64,000 bases of DNA from Thermoplasmata archaeon. Its GTDB lineage: Archaea > Thermoplasmatota > Thermoplasmata > UBA10834. The position numbers and the translations under genes were made by a program. This document shows positions 24,404 to 32,916 of the stretch, piece by piece (the stretch's first letter is position 1; each line of letters opens with the position of its first letter). Location: the NCBI GenBank assembly GCA_020696365.1, contig JAEHCM010000004.1, positions 62,001-126,000 of the forward strand, given 5' to 3'. The notes beneath the pieces were generated by a model. The model was not told the DNA's origin, did no database searches, and saw nothing but the letters and a program-made list of their open reading frames with translations.

Positions 24404-26242
24404 TCAGCCGATCGCGTACCACCATGTCGATTCGTTGTAGACGATAGACCCCTCATAGGAGAGGTCGACGAGGGAGTTCGCCACGAGCGTCGTCGTCGAC
24501 AGAGTGTAGAGGCTGTCCTCGATGAAGAGCGACCGTCCCACGTGGTTGTAGTACTCGTTGCCTTCATGTGCTATCGTCCCTCGGAGAGATATGCCCTCAT
24601 CGATCGACACCTTGAACACATAGACCCCTGACCAATACACGTACGATCCATCCTCCGGGCTGAAATCGTAGGTCGTCATAGGAATGGCAAGCAATTCCTT
24701 CTCCAGATCGAACAGCACCGATTTGTGGTCGTAGCCTGAGGTAGACCAGGAATTCTCTGACACGATGAACACATCCTGCTCGATTGGGTCAGCAGGGTCG
24801 GATACATCGAACAGGGAGAGCTTGACGTTGTCTCCTATCCTGCCGATTCCTAGGACATGGTCTGCATCAACGGGGTGAAGGTACGACGAGAACCCCGGGA
24901 TCTTCAGCTCGCCCAGTACGGAGGGGGAATATGGGTCGCTGAGGTCGATCACGAACAGAGGGTCGATCTGCAGGAAAGTAACCAGGTACAGGGTGTCCCC
25001 GAGGAAGCGGGCGGCGAATATCCGCTCCGTCGGTGCGAGCCCCTCAAGGGAGCCGACCACCGACAGATTCGAGTTGAGGACATACACGCCGTTCTCCGGT
25101 TCCGACCACGAGGTCGTCGTAGCCACTCTCAGCATACCATCCTTCTCATCCATAGAGAACTGGTTCAGCAGCCATCCCTTGACGTCGCCCCTGGCGGCAG
25201 GGACCATCGACAGACCGTCCACGGAGACCTTGTGTATCGTCGTCCGGGTCGTGTCCTCCTCCTCGGGGACGGGCTCGGCGTCAATCATCAGCACATGCCC
25301 GCCCCACTTCTGGAAGGTTAGGAAGAGCGCGTCCGGGGACATGTAGATGGTAGAGGCATATCCCGCAATAATCGACATGTAGCTGTGGCCTCCTGAGGAC
25401 ACATCGACAGCGAGCAAGTTGACGAACGAGTCCTTCGAGCACGAGTCGGCGTCGTAGTATATCAGATCGACCGCGAATGCCTGGCTCTCGTCACCCCCCC
25501 ACAGCTGCGGAACGCACGGGTCACCATCGACCATCCACACGTAGGTCTGTGCGACAAGGTAAACGACATCATCGATCATCCTGGATGTAAGGGCATAGCC
25601 CGACACCCCGTACGACAGCTCGAGCACGGGGTCGGACACATCGCTCAAGTCGAACACCGAGACGAACGATCTGCCGGTGTCAACTGGAAGGCCGAGCGCC
25701 TCCGCATTGTCGTAGTAATACCACCACCAGATGTATATCGAAGAAAGCACCACAAGCTTGTTCTCGTACAGGTACAGTCCCGAGATGTGGACATTCATCT
25801 CGTCGGTCTTGAACGGGATGATGTCCGTGGTGCTCAGCACAGACACGACCTCCATCTCGGATGGAGGATAGGCCTTCGCAACCGACACATTATCGGAGGA
25901 GGCGATGAACATGAACTCCCCGTCCGTCTTGACGATGTCCTCCTCGTCGACGCCCGACACATGAACGTTCGTCGTCGAGTGGGTGTTTGTGTCACCGCCT
26001 AGAGCCGCCTCGGAATCGCCGGAAACCGAGCTTGCGTCTCTGTAATCGCCGGTGCTGTTGTTGGCGACGGTCGCATCCCCCAGGAAATCGGCGAGTTCGT
26101 CATAGCTCGAGAAGGAGTTCAGAACGCTGGTGTTCTCCAGCGGGTTGTCTCCGCCTTTGAAGAATGCATAGGTTATCGTCCCTGCTGTCAGCATCGTTGC
26201 CGCCATGCAGACCACCAGAGCGGTCTTGACATACCCGTCCAT
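24404..26242 (-). CDS. Secreted C-terminal beta-propeller protein
   Basis: A 612-residue extracellular protein of the archaeal/bacterial beta-propeller family (PF09826, COG4880). It has an N-terminal signal anchor (ALVVCMAATMLTAGTITYAFF, residues 7-27), then STTNVHVSGVDEEDIVKTDGEFMF, the family opening, and repeated blades such as FVSVFDLSDVSDPVLELSYGV and LFDVSDPADPIEQDVF. It ends without a second TM. ATG 26242 lies ~30 nt after the TATA box (26271-26280), so the mRNA is probably leaderless; the longer frame to 26437 runs into the neighbouring methyltransferase gene. No catalytic site was seen. Confidence 0.88.
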   Translation of the reverse strand: MDGYVKTALVVCMAATMLTAGTITYAFFKGGDNPLENTSVLNSFSSYDELADFLGDATVANNSTGDYRDASSVSGDSEAALGGDTNTHSTTNVHVSGVDEEDIVKTDGEFMFIASSDNVSVAKAYPPSEMEVVSVLSTTDIIPFKTDEMNVHISGLYLYENKLVVLSSIYIWWWYYYDNAEALGLPVDTGRSFVSVFDLSDVSDPVLELSYGVSGYALTSRMIDDVVYLVAQTYVWMVDGDPCVPQLWGGDESQAFAVDLIYYDADSCSKDSFVNLLAVDVSSGGHSYMSIIAGYASTIYMSPDALFLTFQKWGGHVLMIDAEPVPEEEDTTRTTIHKVSVDGLSMVPAARGDVKGWLLNQFSMDEKDGMLRVATTTSWSEPENGVYVLNSNLSVVGSLEGLAPTERIFAARFLGDTLYLVTFLQIDPLFVIDLSDPYSPSVLGELKIPGFSSYLHPVDADHVLGIGRIGDNVKLSLFDVSDPADPIEQDVFIVSENSWSTSGYDHKSVLFDLEKELLAIPMTTYDFSPEDGSYVYWSGVYVFKVSIDEGISLRGTIAHEGNEYYNHVGRSLFIEDSLYTLSTTTLVANSLVDLSYEGSIVYNESTWWYAIG

Positions 26243-26270
26243 GTTGATCAAGATTCTAGTGGACTCCTGC

Positions 26271-26280
26271 CTATTTATAC
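26271..26280 (-). promoter_or_regulatory. TATA box for the beta-propeller gene
   Basis: Minus-strand GTATAAATAG. Initiation ~25 nt downstream falls at about 26247, within a few bases of the ATG at 26242, implying a leaderless or nearly leaderless transcript. Confidence 0.65.
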
Positions 26281-26316
26281 GCCGGGTTGGCGTTGACCTG
26301 GAAGTCAACACTCGGC

Positions 26317-27711
26317 CTAAGGCAGGTCCAACCCGGACACGTCGAGCTTGATGCCCAGGTCGGTCATGTCTCTCTTGTGCTTCTTGATGATGACGGTATA
26401 CTCCTTGGTCGGGCGCCTCCTTGTCGCGTTCCAGCACTCCTGGAGCGACTTTCCCAGCGGAGGCTTGGCCAGCTTGTCCTCGTACTTCTTCAGAAGCGCC
26501 TTCACTACTTCGTTAGCCTCAGAACGTTTCATGCCAGCGACGGCATGTCCCACTTCCGCAGATATCCTCGGTTCGACCGGTGTAACCCTGTCCTCGTACT
26601 TGTTCGTCGCAACTCCGACGGACTCCATCGATAGACCTGAGGAGACCGCTGATATCACTGACGCGGAACTCTCCTGCAAGCACATCGGTGTGCACGGGCC
26701 TGCAGTCGTATAGTTGAGACTGATGCTCAGGAGATGCGTGTTTCTGCTTATCGCCTGACCCATCGTGCTGATGGTCCATAGGAGATCTCTGCTGCTGTTC
26801 GATATGTATCGCAGGTGCAACGGGAACGGTATGAGATAGCTCGTCTGAAGCGTGAGGACGCCCATCATGTGGGTCGCAACCGTCCCCAGCGCGGTCCCTT
26901 CTGGACCGCCGGAGTAGCCGCCCATCAGAGGCGAGAAGTCCATACCTATCGGCGCCCCCATCGAGCTCGCCATGACTGCCTTGTTGAGCCTGTCGAAATC
27001 CACCTTCATCGGGTCCATGGACGCGATCATGAAACCATCCGATGCGCGAAGGCCGTATCTGGGCTGCATCGCCGCGGCTAGGGATATTGCTGACTCTGCA
27101 GTCGAAAGCGTGTTCATAAACGGCTTTCCCTCGCGTCCAACACGATTGCATGCCTCCCTGCCCAAAACAGCGTTCCTCATGGTGGCATACAGCTCGAGCG
27201 GAGAGGCGGGGCGAACACGCATTCCGCTGACCTTCGTAATCGCAGGGGTCGTGATGGAATTCGTCAGAGGTATCTCCGCGAAACCCTCCATCAGGGTCAG
27301 AAACGATTCATCGCTCGCGACAGGGCCGCCCGCAGCCCCTAGGAGGCACCAAGGAGGCTTCTTGTCCTCCGGCTTCCTGGGCGTCATCGCCTTCCGGTCC
27401 CTGCCCTCTCCGAAGAACACTTTCGACGGTGCGTTCCTGAGGCCTTCCCGGACCTCGGACTCGGTGAACGAGATGACGCGATTCGTGCTCATGCAATAGG
27501 CTCCGACATCGACGATGAGTTCGAGACCTGCCTCGAACATATCGTCTGCTAGGGAGTTGTCACTCGAAACCGGGTTCTCGGGATCGTACTTGATCTTGTA
27601 TTCTCGCACCTTCTCCTGAACCTTCGGCGCGTATCTCCTCAGTTGATAGTCGTTCTCGCTCATCGGAAGGCCATTCAGGGCCTTCTCCATCACATCAAGC
27701 ATCTGCACCAT
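26317..27711 (-). CDS. Monomethylamine methyltransferase (MtmB)-family protein lacking pyrrolysine
   Basis: A 464-residue TIM-barrel protein that aligns, from memory, along the whole length of MtmB (458 residues), which transfers a methyl group from methylamine to a corrinoid protein. Shared blocks are MFEAGLELIVDVGAYC, FGEGRDRKA, GGYSGGPEGT near the barrel centre, TAGPCTPMCLQESSAS and the C-terminal PLGKSLQECW with PTKEY. At the site where methanogen MtmB carries pyrrolysine (GRPGMGV-Pyl) this protein reads GREGKPFM, so Met199 (ATG at 27117-27115) occupies it, give or take two positions. The methylamine-binding role may therefore be changed. It lies 74 nt downstream of a DDAH-type gene on the same strand. 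ATG 27711 follows GGGGG. Confidence 0.88.
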   Translation of the reverse strand: MVQMLDVMEKALNGLPMSENDYQLRRYAPKVQEKVREYKIKYDPENPVSSDNSLADDMFEAGLELIVDVGAYCMSTNRVISFTESEVREGLRNAPSKVFFGEGRDRKAMTPRKPEDKKPPWCLLGAAGGPVASDESFLTLMEGFAEIPLTNSITTPAITKVSGMRVRPASPLELYATMRNAVLGREACNRVGREGKPFMNTLSTAESAISLAAAMQPRYGLRASDGFMIASMDPMKVDFDRLNKAVMASSMGAPIGMDFSPLMGGYSGGPEGTALGTVATHMMGVLTLQTSYLIPFPLHLRYISNSSRDLLWTISTMGQAISRNTHLLSISLNYTTAGPCTPMCLQESSASVISAVSSGLSMESVGVATNKYEDRVTPVEPRISAEVGHAVAGMKRSEANEVVKALLKKYEDKLAKPPLGKSLQECWNATRRRPTKEYTVIIKKHKRDMTDLGIKLDVSGLDLP

Positions 27712-27785
27712 CTGAATCCCCCGCGACTTCTAAGCTCCGACTCCCCCCGATGATATTGCTGGAAATAAACCTTTACATGAATGTC

Positions 27786-28541
27786 CTAGAATATCAGTGA
27801 GAGGCAGGTCATGGCGCCATCGCACTTCTCGATCTCGCTCATGTCAAGTGCGATGACCTTGAAGCCCGCTTCGCGCACAAGCTCATGGGCACGCTCCCGC
27901 CCTGCAGGCATCAGCACGGTGTCGTCGATCGTAAGCGTGTCAGCAGCGTACTCATCCCCGTGAGGGACGATGATGACATTCATTCCGGCCAACGAGGGGT
28001 CGTCTGCAAAGGCTCGAGTGGCGATGACAGTGTCGCGTGCGAGATATGTGATGTAGCTCTTGAGATGCATGATCTCCGGGTCCTCGATCGTGGCGACCTC
28101 AACCTCGAGCCACTCGCTCATCTGTCGGACTCCCTCCGCGTTGGTTCTCTGGCTGAGGCCGCTTAGGAGACGATCTTCGAAGTGGACCACATCTCCACCC
28201 TCTACGGTTGCTGGGGGCGCGGCCCTCTTGAGGCTCAGATACTGCCCGAGCACATCGCAGATGGAAGCCTCCTCGCCTCTCCGGCTTTCGACGCCCGCCC
28301 GGCATATCAGCGCCCTCTTGCCGTGGATCACCGCCATATCCTCCACGAAGCATGCGTCGGGGTGATGCTCATCGGGTGGAAGGGTTACGACCTCCAACCC
28401 GAGGTCTCTAAGTGTTGAACAGTAGACGGCGTGTTGTTCCAGTGCCAAGGACCGGTCAATCGTGTGCCTTCTCGGATGGCACGACTGACACTTGACATAG
28501 CTTCTTCCTGGCGTTCGTGTCAATGCTTTAGCGGACGTCAT
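27786..28541 (-). CDS. Dimethylarginine dimethylaminohydrolase (DDAH) family protein
   Basis: A 251-residue guanidine-group hydrolase. DDAH converts N-methylated arginine plus water to citrulline plus methylamine or dimethylamine. Diagnostic features are PDACFVEDMAV (61-71), ATVEGGDVVHF with Glu114, MHLKSYITYL with His159, and the C-terminal CDGAMTCLSLIF with Cys246 as the nucleophile; spacing matches bacterial DDAH (Glu114, His162, Cys249). Arginine deiminases are ~400 residues, so DDAH is the better call, though ornithine-forming relatives exist. It precedes the MtmB-like gene by 74 nt. Together they suggest a methylarginine-to-methylamine route (inference). Confidence 0.87.
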   Translation of the reverse strand: MTSAKALTRTPGRSYVKCQSCHPRRHTIDRSLALEQHAVYCSTLRDLGLEVVTLPPDEHHPDACFVEDMAVIHGKRALICRAGVESRRGEEASICDVLGQYLSLKRAAPPATVEGGDVVHFEDRLLSGLSQRTNAEGVRQMSEWLEVEVATIEDPEIMHLKSYITYLARDTVIATRAFADDPSLAGMNVIIVPHGDEYAADTLTIDDTVLMPAGRERAHELVREAGFKVIALDMSEIEKCDGAMTCLSLIF

Positions 28542-28625
28542 TGTCTCCCTGCTTGAATTCCGAAACCCAATGTCGCAACAACTACATATGCTCCTGCCTA
28601 CGGGAGAACCATCGACAAAATCTGA

Positions 28626-28847
28626 ATGACAGACACATCCCGTTCCGGACTTGAACTGATTGGCCAGTTCGTCTCAGACACGACGCTCCTGATCATGGCA
28701 ATCATTCTGGCGGTGACCGTGGTCGCGGTGGCTGCATCCCTAGGGTTGAAACGAAAGGAAGCATGGAATCCGACTGCTGAAAACGCATTGATACGTCGAT
28801 CTTGTGGACGCAACCTGATGCTCAAGCCCGAGAAGCGGTATAGATAA
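28626..28847 (+). CDS. Possible small single-TM protein, unknown
   Basis: A 73-residue ORF with one clear TM (LLIMAIILAVTVVAVAASLGL, ~21-41) flanked by a short polar N-terminus and a basic C-terminal segment (LKRKEAWNPTAENA). GGGAGAACC lies ~20 nt before the ATG, which is too far to be a convincing Shine-Dalgarno. No homologue was recognised. The TM makes it more credible than a random ORF, but the last ~20 residues look like non-coding sequence. Confidence 0.4.
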   Translation: MTDTSRSGLELIGQFVSDTTLLIMAIILAVTVVAVAASLGLKRKEAWNPTAENALIRRSCGRNLMLKPEKRYR

Positions 28848-28927
28848 TATAGACAAACTTCGTTTTCAGTTCATAATAAGGACGACCGGAGGGATACATT
28901 CTGAAGTGTGCACACGTTGGTTCGGGC

Positions 28928-29905
28928 TTGATTGCATTTGCGATAGTTGCCGCAGCATTCTGCGCCATACCTAGCGCAAGGGCAGGCGTCGATGTCGGAG
29001 TCGGTGATTACTGGGAATACACTGCCTCGATGGATGATGATGGCCTCACGATGGACGGCAGCTTCAAGCTGTCGATCGAGAGCGAGACGACTCTTGACGC
29101 ACAGGAGGTATTCGTCTTGGACATATCTGGATCCGGTGACGTGTCTGGAGCGTTCGAAGATGTCTCGATATCTGGGTCGTTTGACCTTACGGGTTTCCAG
29201 AAACGGGTCAAGGCAGACTTCAACCTCGTAGTTGAAGAGATCCAGATGGAGATGGAAATGGGAGGCATGGGAATCACGATGAGCGGCACTCTTGGCTCCC
29301 TCACGGAGTACGACTCGTCAATGGATGACTACATCGGGAACGACGATCTCGCAGTCGACACCATCGTGGCGTCATCGTCCGACGCCACTGTAACTTCTTG
29401 GATGAACTTCCTCGGGATGAACGAGTCCGACAATCAGACGACTTCGCAGGTCATTACGATGACCGTTATAGAGGTGAATGTCTCGGTGGAGGTTCCCGCA
29501 GGCACTTTCGACTGCTGCAAGGTGAAGGTCGAGTCGGACACCGACGGCTTCGTAGTGACTGAGCATTGGTATTATTCAGAAGAGGTCGGGTTCTATGTCA
29601 AGATGGGCGCGAGCTCCCTCGGAGCGGTGGGAAACCTTGAGCTTGTTGACTACTCGAACAAGGACGAAGGCGTTATTGCATTGCTCACGGGAGACAACCT
29701 GTGGATCACCATACTGATCATCGTTGTCGTGGTAATAGTGGTCGCGGTCGCCTTGGGAATGAGGTCGCGTCGCGGGAAGATGCCGACACCGATGGTTCCG
29801 CTGCAGCCAGGACCAGACGCACCTCCACCTGCTCCGGATCAATCGCCAGTTCCGCCTGCTGATCCCACGCCGCCGCCACCGCCTGGGCCCCCGCCTAGCG
29901 GCTGA
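28928..29905 (+). CDS. Secreted protein with C-terminal TM and proline-rich tail, unknown
   Basis: A protein of ~325 residues with a signal peptide (FAIVAAAFCAIPSARA), a beta-rich acidic ectodomain (VGDYWEYTASMDDDG, VSVEVPAGTFDCCKVKV), a C-terminal TM (LWITILIIVVVVIVVAVAL) and a basic stop-transfer RSRRGK. A cytoplasmic Pro-rich tail follows, ending PPPPPGPPPSG. TTG 28928 is the first conventional start, but it would give a signal peptide without positive charge. An upstream GGAGG (28888-28892) points to an in-frame CTG at 28901, giving (M)LKCAHVGSGLIAF, a better signal peptide. No enzyme motif was seen; the ectodomain resembles archaeal secreted proteins of unknown role. Confidence 0.75.
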   Translation: MIAFAIVAAAFCAIPSARAGVDVGVGDYWEYTASMDDDGLTMDGSFKLSIESETTLDAQEVFVLDISGSGDVSGAFEDVSISGSFDLTGFQKRVKADFNLVVEEIQMEMEMGGMGITMSGTLGSLTEYDSSMDDYIGNDDLAVDTIVASSSDATVTSWMNFLGMNESDNQTTSQVITMTVIEVNVSVEVPAGTFDCCKVKVESDTDGFVVTEHWYYSEEVGFYVKMGASSLGAVGNLELVDYSNKDEGVIALLTGDNLWITILIIVVVVIVVAVALGMRSRRGKMPTPMVPLQPGPDAPPPAPDQSPVPPADPTPPPPPGPPPSG

Positions 29906-29990
29906 GAGGACTCACACCTGCTGGAATCGAGTTCCGGCAGGAACCCCATCATCAGTCTCTTAGATCGTAGTCTCATGGAAGAGGTGGGGG

Positions 29991-30404
29991 TCAGTCATCC
30001 TTCCCCTGAGCTTTGGCCTTCTTCTTCCGCCGCTTCTGCTCGGCTTTAATCTCCTTCTTCATGGTTTTGCCGTCGGAGACGACATCGTCTCGATCGACAG
30101 GTTCCTCCGAGTGCGCAGAAGCAACAGGAGGGGGCGCGCGAGTCTCGCCCACGTCCGTCTCGTGAACGGGGAGAGACGAGTTCCGCGTGTCGGTGACGGA
30201 AGACTCGACGCTCGAAGCAGTCTGTCTGCTGAGTATCGTCAGAAGAAGGAGCAACAGCAGGACGAGCAGGGCGGTCAAGGCCGCCGCATAATACCACTCC
30301 GCTCGCTCCATCAAGGTATAAGCTATTGCGAGCACGGCGGCGGCTATGAGCCCACCTATCACCTTCTTGAACACATCCTTCGTGTCCTCGCCAGTCCATG
30401 GCAT
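29991..30404 (-). CDS. Two-TM membrane protein with basic C-terminal tail, unknown
   Basis: A 137-residue protein. It has a short N-terminus (MPWTGEDTKDVFKKV), two TM segments (IGGLIAAAVLAIAYTLM and YYAAALTALLVLLLLLLLTIL), then a ~75-residue polar tail that is first Ser/Pro/acid rich and ends in a Lys/Arg-rich coil (KEIKAEQKRRKKKAKAQGKDD). The tail might bind nucleic acid or a membrane surface. ATG 30404 is preferred over 30425 because the shared TATA at 30429-30440 puts initiation near 30408, giving a leaderless mRNA. No family was recognised. Confidence 0.65.
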   Translation of the reverse strand: MPWTGEDTKDVFKKVIGGLIAAAVLAIAYTLMERAEWYYAAALTALLVLLLLLLLTILSRQTASSVESSVTDTRNSSLPVHETDVGETRAPPPVASAHSEEPVDRDDVVSDGKTMKKEIKAEQKRRKKKAKAQGKDD

Positions 30405-30428
30405 GTCAACAGATGAATGATGCACAAT

Positions 30429-30440
30429 AGTTATAATTTT
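30429..30440. promoter_or_regulatory. Near-palindromic TATA element shared by two divergent genes
   Basis: GTTATAATTTT on the plus strand reads AAAATTATAAC on the minus strand, so one AT-rich element could direct TBP both ways. Minus initiation near 30408 fits the leaderless start at 30404; plus initiation near 30462 fits the gene starting at 30491. Confidence 0.5.
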
Positions 30441-30490
30441 AGGGTCAGGGCACGAAAGTATGATTACCCTGATGGTAGGTGTATGACCGG

Positions 30491-31549
30491 ATGTTCAAGA
30501 AGGAGTTGGACCGCGCAATAGGGCAATCCACCCAGCGACTCCACAAGGTCGCCGTCCCTCCCGTCAAGTACTGGCTTCAGAGATACGTGGAGATGAAGGA
30601 CGAGGAGGACTCGGATGTTCAGAGGACGCTCAAGGAGGCGAAGGAGTATCCTCCGAGGATCAAGCTCCTCAAGGCTCTGAGGGAGGACGGCACATGGCAG
30701 ATATCCAAACAACGGAAGATGGCGGAGGATGCAGGTCCAGGTCAGCCGTACGGTTGGACATATATCACGATACTGAGAAACCTCTACTGGCTGTACGAGT
30801 ACCGCACAGACACGGATGAGGGACATGTGGAACAGGCCCTCGACAAGATCCTGTCATGGCAGGATGATGAAGGATACATACGTGGGCCGACAGCGGACAC
30901 GTTCCCCAAACCACACTACAACGGTATGGCCCTATCCATACTTCTCAGGTACGGCAGGAAGAGGACTGACTCCCGAGTCCGCAGGATTATCGACTGGCTG
31001 ATGCAGATGCAGCGCAGCGATGGAGGGTGGACCCTCCCGTACATCGAGGATATGAAGTACCTGCCAGAGTACAAGCACATGAAGCTGGACGGGTTCACGG
31101 AGCTTGTCCGGAGCGGGAAGGCACGGAAGTACGACCCCGCCGACTACGGTGACATTCCGAGCTGCCCCTGGACCACGATCGGCGTCCTCAGAGGCATGGC
31201 ATGGATCGAGGACAACCCCAGGACCGCAGATGTGAAGAGGGGGGGCAGTTTCGTCCTCGACGGCTTCTTTAAGAAGAACTACCACGCGACTTTCTACTAT
31301 TCGGAGAAGAATTGGACCATGCTGAAGTTCCCCACATACTTCGGCAGCGGCTTGACGGCGCTCGATTCGCTGCTCTACACCGGTTTCGGGCCGAACGAAC
31401 CCAGGATGGAGAAGCCCATTCGATGGCTCCTCGGAGCAAGATCGAAGGACGGCTTCTGGTATCAGACAGAGCGCCCGCACGCACTGAACGACCAATGGAT
31501 CACGGTCACTGCGCTCATGACCTTAGCCCGCTACTCGTCCATGTTCTGA
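30491..31549 (+). CDS. Prenyltransferase/squalene-cyclase-fold (alpha/alpha toroid) protein
   Basis: A 352-residue protein with repeats of the terpene-cyclase toroid: LDKILSWQDDEGYIRG, IIDWLMQMQRSDGGWTLP and WLLGARSKDGFWYQTERP all show the Q/x-DGxW pattern. The class II cyclase acid motif DxDD is absent, so cyclase activity is doubtful; many such toroids are binding or uncharacterised proteins. No signal peptide is present. ATG 30491 is chosen because GGTAGGTG lies ~9 nt upstream; GTG 30479 is the alternative. Promoter shared with the divergent gene. Confidence 0.75.
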   Translation: MFKKELDRAIGQSTQRLHKVAVPPVKYWLQRYVEMKDEEDSDVQRTLKEAKEYPPRIKLLKALREDGTWQISKQRKMAEDAGPGQPYGWTYITILRNLYWLYEYRTDTDEGHVEQALDKILSWQDDEGYIRGPTADTFPKPHYNGMALSILLRYGRKRTDSRVRRIIDWLMQMQRSDGGWTLPYIEDMKYLPEYKHMKLDGFTELVRSGKARKYDPADYGDIPSCPWTTIGVLRGMAWIEDNPRTADVKRGGSFVLDGFFKKNYHATFYYSEKNWTMLKFPTYFGSGLTALDSLLYTGFGPNEPRMEKPIRWLLGARSKDGFWYQTERPHALNDQWITVTALMTLARYSSMF

Positions 31550-31580
31550 ACCGGCCACGCGACCTCTACGATTCGCCTGA

Positions 31581-32741
31581 TCACTGAAGGACGGTTATCT
31601 CCTCTTTCACATCCAGGTGCTTCGCAGGAAGGCGGGACACGAACTCCTCAGCAGGAAGCTGCTCGGGAAAGATAAGCCCCTTCGCCTTCACATGGCCGGA
31701 TATCAGCAGCTCTGCACCGACGGCCCCGCCGGTCCCGACCACATACCCTGTGGCGTTGCTCCTGCAGATGTCGTAGGCGGTCTCGTGGGACATCGACGTC
31801 CAGACCTTCACGAGCCGTCTCTCGCCGTCTTTCACGCCCGTCACTTCCACGACGACGCACGCGTGACCCTTGGTCTTTCCGATGAGATCGACTGTGCGCG
31901 GCATCAGTGCCACGACGACATCCAACGGTTTCACAGTCACGCCCTTGACTTCGACCGGGTCCAAGCTGTGGAGGCCGATCTTCCGAAGGGTGTTCGCGAC
32001 CCGTGCGAATCCATCGTCGACAGCTATCCTGAAATCAGCATACTCGAGGCCTTCGATGAATCTCGACATCAGGAAGGTCTCCTCATGCATGGTGTTGTAT
32101 ACGGGCAATGGGCCGACCGGCTCCGGAAACTCGTACATCTGTCGTTCGTCCAGAGGCGGCACGTATGTGATCTTGCCGTCTTTGAATACCGCGGCCGGGA
32201 CGGTGACCTCTTGGAGCATCTCGACCGGAGACCAGAGCGAGAAGAAGTCATGTCCCTCCGCCGTCGCGGTGTCGCCGTCCATCACACGCGCGCTCACCGC
32301 ACGGTCCAGCTTGTTGGCGGCGTAGCGGGCGAACACGTCCGAGATACCAGGGTCAGAACCCATGGACGAGAGTATCGTCACACCGCGGTCCTTGCTCTTC
32401 CTGTCGATCTCATCCCATTCCTCGACCGAGTCGACCGCCATCGAATAGTCGATGTAATCGACGCCGACCTCTATCGCCGTCTCTATAACCCTCTTGTTGA
32501 GGAACCAAGGGATCGCGCTTATCACCATGTCGCATCCGCTCAGGAGATCCTTGAGGGATTTCGTGTCGGTGGCGTCGACCTCCCGTGTGGATATCTTCTC
32601 GCTGCCTATCCGCGCGGCCAGGTCCATGGCCGCATCGACTTTCGAGTCGGCCAGAATCAGCTCCTTCACACGAGGGTTCTTCTCGAGATGTTCAGCGCTC
32701 ACAAGCCCAGTTATTCCGCATCCTAGTTGTACCAATTTCAT
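31581..32741 (-). CDS. Saccharopine dehydrogenase-like NAD(P)-binding protein
   Basis: A 386-residue oxidoreductase of the saccharopine dehydrogenase/reductase superfamily. The N-terminal Rossmann fold is MKLVQLGCGITGLVSAEHL, with a LADSKVDAAMDLA strand and GCDMVISAIPWFLN. A SSMGSDPGISDVFARYAA segment and a catalytic-domain GDTATAEGHDFFSLWSP follow. The C-terminal VVGTGGAVGAELLISGHVKAKGLIFPEQLP is family-typical. ATG 32741 is preferred, lying ~20 nt after an AT-rich TTAAAAG; the extra eight residues from 32765 are not conserved in type. It may act in lysine or another amino-acid pathway, or be a carboxynorspermidine-type enzyme; the substrate is unresolved. Confidence 0.82.
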   Translation of the reverse strand: MKLVQLGCGITGLVSAEHLEKNPRVKELILADSKVDAAMDLAARIGSEKISTREVDATDTKSLKDLLSGCDMVISAIPWFLNKRVIETAIEVGVDYIDYSMAVDSVEEWDEIDRKSKDRGVTILSSMGSDPGISDVFARYAANKLDRAVSARVMDGDTATAEGHDFFSLWSPVEMLQEVTVPAAVFKDGKITYVPPLDERQMYEFPEPVGPLPVYNTMHEETFLMSRFIEGLEYADFRIAVDDGFARVANTLRKIGLHSLDPVEVKGVTVKPLDVVVALMPRTVDLIGKTKGHACVVVEVTGVKDGERRLVKVWTSMSHETAYDICRSNATGYVVGTGGAVGAELLISGHVKAKGLIFPEQLPAEEFVSRLPAKHLDVKEEITVLQ

Positions 32742-32916
32742 AATGTCGAACCATCTTTTAACCAACCGCGTTAGGGGGTAATAGTTGTTCTGCGACCAAG
32801 TGATATAGGGGATACACCAGACGCGATTAAAATCCGTGACCGACTATTATTATGGCCCGCACAAATCCTCGATCGCGCGACGCAGTGTCTTTACGCTCGA
32901 GCCATAATGCGCATCT

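Noticed and set aside
30491-31549. Active terpene cyclase
   Set aside because: The toroid repeats are present but the DxDD acid motif of class II cyclases is not, so only the fold is called.
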